Source of the DNA: JASGDC01 sp047606545
GTDB lineage: Bacteria; Actinomycetota; Actinomycetes; Actinomycetales; Micrococcaceae
Length of the DNA stretch: 64,000 bases
Assembly (NCBI GenBank): GCA_047606545.1
Contig: JASGEI010000003.1
Coordinates: 12,139 to 76,138, forward strand
Direction of reading: 5' to 3'
This document shows, one piece after another, positions 58,342 to 64,000 of this stretch. The notes below the pieces were generated by a model. It saw nothing but the letters and a program-made list of their open reading frames with translations. It was not told the DNA's origin and did not search any database. Both the position numbers and the translations under genes were made by a program. The number at the start of each line of letters is the position of its first letter. Positions within the stretch are counted from its first letter, which is position 1.

Positions 58342-60600
58342 TTAATCAAAGTAATTACGCACAGCTTTTGCAGTTAGAGTATCATGTTTATCCACTAATT
58401 CATGAGGTGTTCCTTCAAATAGCAACTTGCCACCATTGGCTCCTGCATAAGGGCCAATATCTACCAACCAATTTGCTTGTCCAATGACTCGTAAATTGTG
58501 TTCAATGACGATTATAGTTAGACCGCGTTCGACTAGTAGTTGTTTTAGCAGATTGATTAAACTTTGCACATTTGCTTCATGTAGTCCGCTGGTTGGTTCA
58601 TCTAGGACTAATAACTTTGCAGCATCTTTAATCAGAATTTTGGCTAGTTTAACGCGTTGTAATTCACCACCTGAAAAAGTATCTAGACTTTGTCCAAGTT
58701 TCACATAATCTAAACCAACTTTAATTAAGTTATCTAAAGCCTCAGTCAGTTCGGTATGAAAGATTTCATTTGCTTCAGCTACAGTTAAATCCAGGATTTC
58801 GGCAATATTGTAGCCCTCATATTTTAACTGTAAGGTTTCTTGTGAATACCTAGTACCGTTGCAGAGTTCACAAGTTTGAGTTATATCGCCCATATAGGCT
58901 AAGTCTAATTTAGTGGTGCCTTTACCTTTACAAACTGGACAGGCACCTGCACCATTGAAGCTAAACATGGCAGCAGGTTTTCCAGTGGCTTTAGCAAATA
59001 ATTTCCGTAATTTATCAAAGACATTTAGGTAAGTTAGCACGTTAGATCGATAGCTACTACGGATTGGTTTTTGATTTAGTACTATAGATTCTGGATGTTG
59101 TTCTTTAAAGATATTGATTAAAGTGCTCTTTCCTGAGCCTGCAACTCCAGTTACCACGGTTAATGTATTTTTTGGAAATTTTGTTGAGAGGTCTTTTATA
59201 TTAAACTTTGATACATTTTTTAACTCATAGAAATTTTTGAATTCCTTAACTTCATGTGCTGAAGTTATTGTGCCTTTATCTCGTAAGTATTCACCAGTTA
59301 GGGTATCTGATCTTACTAATCCTGCAACGTTACCTTCAAAAGTAATATGCCCGCCTTCAGCTCCTGCTTTTTCACCTAAATTAAACACTTGGTCAGCGAT
59401 TTTTATTACTTCTGGGTCGTGATCGACGATAGCGATAGTGTTGCCTTTATCTCGTAGCTTAGTAAAGATTTTATTTATACCTACTAAATCGTGCGGATGC
59501 AAGCCTGTACTAGGTTCGTCAAAAATATACAAAATATCGTTTAACGGACTGTTTAGATGATTTGCCAGCTTTAAGCGCTGCGCTTCACCACCAGATAGGG
59601 TAGAGGTAATTCGGTCAAGTGTTAAATATCCTAAACCTACAGTTTGTAGATTCGCTATTTTGGTAATTAATTCATCTACAATGATGGATAATTCGTCAGT
59701 TTCTATTTGCTGTAGCCAGTCATTTAAATCGGCTAGCGGCATAGAACTACAGTTTGCAATTGAACTTTGGTTGATTTTAGCAGAAAGAGCTTTATCATTT
59801 AAACGGGTTCCATTACATTCAGGACAAACTGCTGTTTCAGTAATTTTTTCGACTTCCTTCTTATAACGTGGGTTATCCTTTTTAAGAAAGCCATCTTCAA
59901 TACGTGGAATCACACCAATATATTTGGCAGTTTTAGGCCAACTATCAGTACGTTTAGTTAACTTTTGCTCTTGACCATTAATAAGTAAGTCTAAGGTTTC
60001 TGATTTCCAATCCTTTAACGGTAAATCGTTATTAAACAAACCACTTTCGGTATAACGCGCTAACCGCCAACCTCCAGGTTGGAAAGTAGGGAAGTTAATC
60101 GCACCATCATTTAAAGACTTTTCTGATGATATTAAGCGATTAACTACAATTTCTTGAATCATGCCAGTACCTTGGCAATTAGGGCACATACCTTCAGTAT
60201 TATTAAATGAATATGCCATGGAGTACCCAATAAATGGTTTTGCTAATCTTGAGAATAATAGGCGTAATCCAGTATAAATTTCACTATAGGTGCCGACTGT
60301 TGAACGTACATTGCCACCCATAGCTTTTTGATTTACCACGATTGAAAAAGGTAAGTTTTTAATACTGCCAATTTCAGGATTTTCAAATTTTGGCAGTTGG
60401 TGTTGGATATAAGAACTATAAGTTTTAGTAATTTGGCGTTGTGATTCGGCTGCTAAAGTCGAAAAAACTAATGAAGATTTACCGGAGCCAGATACCCCAG
60501 TAAATACGGATATTTTGTGCTTTGGAATTTTAAGATTGACATGCTTTAGATTGTGGGTAGTAGCATCATTTATGACAATAAAATCATTTTGGTTTTTCAT
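58342..60600 (-). CDS. UvrA-like ABC protein (UvrA2/drug-resistance type)
   Basis: 752-residue tandem ABC protein resembling UvrA but shorter (UvrA about 940), with the UvrB-binding insertion reduced. First half: GVSGSGKSSLVFSTLA, then a zinc-like module CPNCQGTGMIQ, ILYIFDEPSTGLHPHD and LSGGEAQRLKLANHL. Second half: GVAGSGKSTLINIF, CPVCKGKGTTKLDL and CELCNGTRYSQETLQ zinc modules, FSGGELQRVKLAKIL and LLVLDEPTSGLHEANV. Start ATG 60600 is 6 bases after AAGGAT; a longer in-frame extension lacks homology. The UvrA2/DrrC-like subgroup has been linked to drug tolerance, which is inference here. The two-component system is divergent. Confidence 0.92.
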   Translation of the reverse strand: MKNQNDFIVINDATTHNLKHVNLKIPKHKISVFTGVSGSGKSSLVFSTLAAESQRQITKTYSSYIQHQLPKFENPEIGSIKNLPFSIVVNQKAMGGNVRSTVGTYSEIYTGLRLLFSRLAKPFIGYSMAYSFNNTEGMCPNCQGTGMIQEIVVNRLISSEKSLNDGAINFPTFQPGGWRLARYTESGLFNNDLPLKDWKSETLDLLINGQEQKLTKRTDSWPKTAKYIGVIPRIEDGFLKKDNPRYKKEVEKITETAVCPECNGTRLNDKALSAKINQSSIANCSSMPLADLNDWLQQIETDELSIIVDELITKIANLQTVGLGYLTLDRITSTLSGGEAQRLKLANHLNSPLNDILYIFDEPSTGLHPHDLVGINKIFTKLRDKGNTIAIVDHDPEVIKIADQVFNLGEKAGAEGGHITFEGNVAGLVRSDTLTGEYLRDKGTITSAHEVKEFKNFYELKNVSKFNIKDLSTKFPKNTLTVVTGVAGSGKSTLINIFKEQHPESIVLNQKPIRSSYRSNVLTYLNVFDKLRKLFAKATGKPAAMFSFNGAGACPVCKGKGTTKLDLAYMGDITQTCELCNGTRYSQETLQLKYEGYNIAEILDLTVAEANEIFHTELTEALDNLIKVGLDYVKLGQSLDTFSGGELQRVKLAKILIKDAAKLLVLDEPTSGLHEANVQSLINLLKQLLVERGLTIIVIEHNLRVIGQANWLVDIGPYAGANGGKLLFEGTPHELVDKHDTLTAKAVRNYFD

Positions 60601-60667
60601 AGTTATCCTTATCTTTTCTAAATTTACCACCTGCAAATAATTATTGAAATAAAGTAAACTTGAAACT

Positions 60668-61795
60668 GTGAAGCCATCAACTCTAACCCCAATGCTAAAA
60701 GCACTGCAGGGATTGATGCATGTCTCTTTCTTGATTTTATTAGGTTTTTCCACCTTTTATTTAACTCCCAAAAATATAGGTGCAGCCAATGCTACGCATA
60801 GTATTGGAGCATTAGTTTTTGTTATTTATCTAGTAGGTGCTTACTTAGAATTTAGAGAATTTGGCAAAAACAAAGCAACAATTTGGATTATAACGCTAAC
60901 GTTTAGCTGGACTGTTCTTGCTTATGCAAATCCGATGGCTACTTATATGGTAATTCCGTTAATTATGTTGCAATTGCATGTGCTGTCACTGAAACCTGGT
61001 GTTACCTTAGCTATTGGCTCTTCACTATATGTGGCTTTAGTATTACTGGTATTTAGCAATTATGGAGTAGTAGAAGTAATAGGTCCAATTTCAGTAGCTG
61101 CAGTTGCAGTTATTGTGGGATTACTTGCTAGAGCCATGCAAGATGAAGCAAAAAACCGACAACGATTAATTGAGCAACTTATTGCTACTCGTAATGAAGT
61201 TATGGCACAAGAACGTGCATTAGCAACTGAAACTGAACGTACACGTTTAGCTCGTGAAATTCACGATACAGTGGCGCAAGGACTATCTAGTGTAGTTATG
61301 CTGACTAACAGTATGAAAAATGATGATTTATCACAAAAGAACAAAAATAAAGTTGAGTTAATTAATAGCACGGCAAAAGAAAACTTAACAGAAGCACGCA
61401 ATATAATTAAAGAGTTAAAGCCAGCTCCGCTTAAAGAACAAACTCTCGTCGCAGCATTAAAGCGCATCTGTGCTGATTCGGTTATCGATACGAGCTGTGA
61501 AATTAACCAAACAGCAAAATTGCCACGCAGTATAGAAACGGCAATACTTAGAATTGCCCAATCTTTAATTGCGAATGTTAATCAACACTCGCAGGCTAGC
61601 AAAGCAAAATTGACTTTAAATGTAACTAAAGATAATGCAAAGTTAGTGATGCAAGATAATGGGATTGGAATAAAAGGGGCTAAAGGTTTTGGATTAACTA
61701 CTATAGAGCAACGAGTTTCGGAGTTTAATGGGAATATTGTTATTGAAGCTAACGAAGGAACTAAGGTATCAGTGACGATACCGTTAAAGGAATAA
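60668..61795 (+). CDS. NarL-type sensor histidine kinase (HisKA_3)
   Basis: 375-residue kinase with five or six hydrophobic N-terminal segments (residues 15-150) and no large extracytoplasmic domain, a coiled stretch (155-190), the phospho-acceptor His199 in LAREIHDTVAQGLSSVVM, and an ATPase domain with QDNGIGIKGAKGFGLTTIEQRV. Such integral-membrane sensors resemble the corynebacterial heme sensors ChrS/HrrS. GTG start. The response regulator begins 1 bp after it. The nearest target candidates are the divergent UvrA-like gene and the HrtAB-like exporter. Confidence 0.92.
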   Translation: MKPSTLTPMLKALQGLMHVSFLILLGFSTFYLTPKNIGAANATHSIGALVFVIYLVGAYLEFREFGKNKATIWIITLTFSWTVLAYANPMATYMVIPLIMLQLHVLSLKPGVTLAIGSSLYVALVLLVFSNYGVVEVIGPISVAAVAVIVGLLARAMQDEAKNRQRLIEQLIATRNEVMAQERALATETERTRLAREIHDTVAQGLSSVVMLTNSMKNDDLSQKNKNKVELINSTAKENLTEARNIIKELKPAPLKEQTLVAALKRICADSVIDTSCEINQTAKLPRSIETAILRIAQSLIANVNQHSQASKAKLTLNVTKDNAKLVMQDNGIGIKGAKGFGLTTIEQRVSEFNGNIVIEANEGTKVSVTIPLKE

Positions 61796-61796
61796 C

Positions 61797-62417
61797 ATGA
61801 TTAAAGTATTAATTGCAGATGACCATCCAATCATTCGAATGGGAATTAGGGCTTTGCTAGAAGATGCTGAAAATATTGAGATTATGACTGATGTTGCCAG
61901 TGCTGAAGAAGCCATAGATTATTGCAAAACTCACGAGTTAGATATTGTACTGCTTGACTTGCAATTTGGAGAAGATACTTTAAATGGTGCCAAAGCCACT
62001 AAAGAAATTGTGAGTTTAAATAAAGATATTTCAGTTTTGATTCTTACCAATTATGACAGTGATAGTGAAATCTTAGCGGCTGTAGAGGCTGGAGCTCAAG
62101 GTTACCTGCTTAAAGACACGGAAAGTGAAGAATTAATTGCCGCTATTGAGGCAACAGCAAGGGGTGAAAGTGCTTTGTCTCCTTTTGTAATGAATGCCGT
62201 AGTGCGTTCGATGCAACAACAACCAGCCAAACTCAGCAAGCGTGAAACTGAAGTAACAAAATGTGTAGCTGAAGGGTTAACTAACAAAGAAATTGCTGAA
62301 AGATTGTATGTTTCAGAAGCAACTGTGAAGTCACATTTAGTTAATATTTTCGATAAATTTGATGTGCAATCAAGGACGCAGGTTATTGTGAAGATGCAAG
62401 AGCTAGGTTTGCTTTAG
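61797..62417 (+). CDS. LuxR/NarL-family response regulator
   Basis: 206 residues. Receiver domain with acidic pair IADDHP (Asp8, Asp9), phospho-acceptor Asp54 in IVLLDLQF, the switch Thr/Ser in LILTNYDSD and Lys in LLKDTESEE. C-terminal LuxR HTH: LSKRETEVTKCVAEGLTNKEIAERLYVSEATVKSHLVNIFDKF. It follows its kinase with 1 bp between and no separate promoter. Probable targets are genes with the palindrome upstream of the exporter, not tested. Confidence 0.95.
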   Translation: MIKVLIADDHPIIRMGIRALLEDAENIEIMTDVASAEEAIDYCKTHELDIVLLDLQFGEDTLNGAKATKEIVSLNKDISVLILTNYDSDSEILAAVEAGAQGYLLKDTESEELIAAIEATARGESALSPFVMNAVVRSMQQQPAKLSKRETEVTKCVAEGLTNKEIAERLYVSEATVKSHLVNIFDKFDVQSRTQVIVKMQELGLL

Positions 62418-62481
62418 ATCTTTTAATGACATTAGATTTCTTCCAAATATAATAACTAAGTTTTATTCTAGTTACATCAGG

Positions 62482-62487
62482 TATAAT
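62482..62487 (+). promoter_or_regulatory. -10 box for leaderless 55-residue protein
   Basis: TATAAT seven bases before ATG 62495, no ribosome site between. Confidence 0.55.
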
Positions 62488-62494
62488 TTTGGCA

Positions 62495-62662
62495 ATGGAC
62501 GCTTCAAGTAAACTTGCATTAATTTCGCTAATCGTGGCTATCGTGTCACTTATGATAGCTGGTATCTCGATTATCATTACGGTATTCTCAATTACTATCG
62601 CAAAGGATGCCAATAAGCGTGCTGCTGAAGCTATTGAGTCTTTAAGAGAAAATCAGGAATAG
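62495..62662 (+). CDS. Small membrane protein, 55 residues
   Basis: Unannotated-type small protein: one hydrophobic helix (about residues 7-35, LALISLIVAIVSLMIAG then IIITVFSITIA) and a charged tail DANKRAAEAIESLRENQE that may form a short coiled coil. Evidence for expression is a consensus TATAAT exactly seven bases before ATG, as for other leaderless genes in the window. It stands 77 bp after the response regulator. Small single-helix proteins often tune histidine kinases or transporters; that is only a suggestion here. Confidence 0.6.
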   Translation: MDASSKLALISLIVAIVSLMIAGISIIITVFSITIAKDANKRAAEAIESLRENQE

Positions 62663-62815
62663 CTTAACTAGATATTTAGTTATTAGGTAAATCCCGCAAA
62701 AAGTATAGACTAGAACACGAAGAATTACTAAGATGATTGAGAAATTAGAATCAAAGTAACTTAGATTCCTGTTTATCATACGTCAAATTATGAGAGGTAT
62801 TTAGAGTAGTCGTCC

Positions 62816-63340
62816 ATGAAAAATAGTATTAGCTTAGAGATAATAAATTTAGCTCATGCGGAAGAATTACTTAAGCTACATATTCAAAATAGGAAATTCT
62901 TAGAACCTTGGGAACCTAAAAAGTCTAATGAATTCTATACGTTAAAAGGTCACAAAGAAACAATAACGAAAAGTTTAAATCAGTACAATGCTGGAACCGA
63001 TATACCTTTTGTTGTTTTAAGAAATCAAAAAATTGTCGGCACTATGAACATAAACGGAATTGTTAAAGGTGCCTTTGAATCTTGTAATATTGGGTATTGG
63101 ATTTCTGAAGAATATTTAAGGAAGGGAATTGCCACCAAAGCAGTTAAATTAGTTAAGGACATAGCATTTAAAGAGCTTAAGTTGCATCGTATTCAAGCAG
63201 GTACTTTACCCAATAATTTAGCTTCGCAAAAAGTACTCATTAAGAATGGTTTTAGCAGATATGGTTATGCGCCAAATTACTTAAGAATCAATGAAAAATG
63301 GCAAGACCATATCCTCTTTCAACTTATAAATGAGAAATAG
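62816..63340 (+). CDS. GNAT acetyltransferase (RimJ/RimL-like)
   Basis: 174 residues: LHIQNRKFLEPWEPKK at the N-terminus, VVLRNQKIVGTMNINGI, SCNIGYWISEEYLRKGIATKAVKLV with the acetyl-CoA loop, LKLHRIQAGTLPNNLASQKVLIKNGFSRYG, all standard in RimJ/RimL/ribosomal-protein N-acetyltransferases. Target unknown. There is no strong ribosome site before ATG 62816. The codon use is richer in A than neighbours, and the gap after it is AT-rich, but no sign of transfer is certain. Confidence 0.88.
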   Translation: MKNSISLEIINLAHAEELLKLHIQNRKFLEPWEPKKSNEFYTLKGHKETITKSLNQYNAGTDIPFVVLRNQKIVGTMNINGIVKGAFESCNIGYWISEEYLRKGIATKAVKLVKDIAFKELKLHRIQAGTLPNNLASQKVLIKNGFSRYGYAPNYLRINEKWQDHILFQLINEK

Positions 63341-63515
63341 TGCTTAATTATCTTTTCATATTAATAGTAGCCTGAGTTCAGATGTAGGGTTTACTAGCTA
63401 ATCGCCAATATCAGGAACAGGCTCTTCCCTTTGGGATTACATGTAAATAATGAAAGTAACAATAAGTTTATCTTGTCCCTGACAATATGTAACTACAATA
63501 GTAACCCTTAAACAC

Positions 63516-63539
63516 ATCATTACTGTTTGAAGTAATGAT
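63516..63539. repeat. 9-bp inverted repeat upstream of tRNA-Arg
   Basis: ATCATTACT-gtttga-AGTAATGAT, arms perfect; may terminate upstream transcription or bind a protein. Confidence 0.5.
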
Positions 63540-63552
63540 AGTTTGTTATTAA

Positions 63553-63582
63553 TTGTAAGTTTTCAAAAGGTATTCCTATATT
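63553..63582 (+). promoter_or_regulatory. tRNA-Arg promoter
   Basis: -35 TTGTAA (63553-63558), 18-bp spacer, -10 TATATT (63577-63582), about 18 bp before the tRNA. Confidence 0.6.
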
Positions 63583-63600
63583 GTAGAATTGTTAAAGCAT

Positions 63601-63673
63601 GCCCCAGTAGCTCAATGGATAGAGCAACAGACTTCTAATCTGTAGGTTGTGGGTTCGAGTCCCGTCTGGGGTG
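63601..63673 (+). tRNA. tRNA-Arg (TCT)
   Basis: Acceptor GCCCCAG/CTGGGGT (G-U closing pair), D-arm GCTC/GAGC, anticodon stem ACAGA/TCTGT with loop CTTCTAA, T-loop TTCGAGT. CCA is not encoded. Isolated gene with own promoter and terminator. Confidence 0.94.
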
Positions 63674-63675
63674 CT

Positions 63676-63712
63676 ATTATTCCCTTATTTCTGTAGTGAA
63701 GTAAGGGAATAG
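63676..63712 (+). terminator. tRNA-Arg terminator
   Basis: TATTCCCTTA ... TAAGGGAATA hairpin directly after the tRNA, followed by a T-containing stretch (GCTATTTG). Confidence 0.7.
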
Positions 63713-63913
63713 CTATTTGAACCGCATTGCGTTTATTTGCAGTTTATTATTAAAAATCTTTTAATTAAGGATTTCATATTCCTTTAATACAGTTGAATTA
63801 TCGACAGTTTCTTTCATTGAAATAGGTAATTAAACTCATTGACTGGTTTCCTTGGTTTTATTTTCGCTATTTCTTTGACTTATAGGCCATAATGTGTTGT
63901 TGGTTCGAGTGTG

Positions 63914-64000
63914 TTACTCGGTTGTGTTGACCCAGATTGCACCTCCTTTGTATCTGATTGTTTGGTATGATTTGTCGATTTCTTTTGGCCCTATTTGTTC
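63914..64000 (-). CDS. C-terminal end of an unknown gene (cut by window)
   Basis: The last 28 codons of a minus-strand gene reading EQIGPKEIDKS...IWVNTTE, stop at 63914-63916, open to the window edge. The residues are not assigned to a known family. The codons favour ACA, ATC and CAA and the segment is richer in C on the coding strand than nearby genes. Its place beside tRNA-Arg, a common integration site, is suggestive only. Confidence 0.5.
   Translation of the reverse strand, partial: EQIGPKEIDKSYQTIRYKGGAIWVNTTE

Noticed and set aside
63840..63875. Third copy of the 57-nt repeat (CTGGTTTCCTTGG)
   Set aside because: Only the first block matches; the second arm and tail are missing.
63902..63911. 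GGTTCGAGT as an attachment-site copy of the tRNA-Arg T-arm
   Set aside because: Only 8-9 bases match and they are shared by most tRNA T-arms.

Overview
The window is AT-rich bacterial chromosome that reads as a low-G+C member of the Actinomycetota. The evidence is gene content and order: the mismatch endonuclease NucS, flavin-dependent ThyX, the regulator ClgR, the actinobacterial orphan families DUF3039 and DUF3046, an RNase HI fused to a histidine-phosphatase domain, an Ap4A-phosphorylase-like HIT protein next to thrS, and the order dapB - thyX - dapA - rnj - ftsK - pgsA - cinA - clgR - DUF3046 - recA - recX - miaB - miaA - dapF, as in mycobacteria and relatives. Genes are dense and many overlap. 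I cannot name the genus; a host-associated Actinomycetaceae-like or Bifidobacteriales-like lineage is possible.

Layout. 1-5.1 kb (mostly minus): citrate synthase (3' end cut by the window edge), dapC, 7Fe ferredoxin, a small membrane protein, typA. 5.2-11 kb: zinc alcohol dehydrogenase, HIT protein, nagA, nucS, an alpha/beta hydrolase, an AI-2E-type permease. 11-16.2 kb: an unknown membrane/secreted pair with a thioredoxin-TPR protein, then malic enzyme and nagB. 16.2-32 kb: the large plus-strand core block from DUF3039/dapB to dapF, which combines lysine/diaminopimelate synthesis, RNA decay, chromosome segregation, recombination and tRNA modification. 32-38.3 kb: GrpB-like protein, RNase HI fusion, Nif3, an acetyltransferase, two tandem CynX-type MFS transporters, yaaA. 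38.4-43 kb: PEBP protein, rnpB, a HipBA toxin-antitoxin pair with palindromic operators, and an ABC-2-like membrane protein divergent from a TetR regulator. 43-48 kb: a 5'-truncated GyrI-like protein, methyltransferase - deformylase - acyl-CoA dehydrogenase operon, acetyltransferase, cupin. 48-49 kb: tRNA-Cys and two tRNA-Gly, then about 660 bp without a gene. 49-56.1 kb: PD-(D/E)XK protein, second deformylase, fmt, rsmB, rpe, thrS, HIT protein. 56.4-62.7 kb: an HrtAB-like ABC exporter, a UvrA-like ABC protein, a NarL-type two-component system and a 55-residue membrane protein. 62.8-64 kb: acetyltransferase, tRNA-Arg, and the C-terminal end of an unknown gene at the window edge.

Regulation visible in the DNA. 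At least seven genes have a clear -10 box 6-7 bases before the start codon and no Shine-Dalgarno, suggesting leaderless mRNAs. recA has a LexA-type box; hipBA and the TetR gene have perfect operator palindromes; the HrtAB-like permease has an upstream palindrome and a hairpin that can cover its ribosome-binding site.

Unexplained structure. Four long hairpins with 18-28 bp arms lie in intergenic gaps, and two share a conserved loop-proximal core while their outer stems differ but stay complementary. A 57-nt element occurs twice, 4.5 kb apart, each time just after a gene's stop codon. No CRISPR array, prophage or complete insertion sequence was seen, and nothing amounts to a clearly new multi-gene system.
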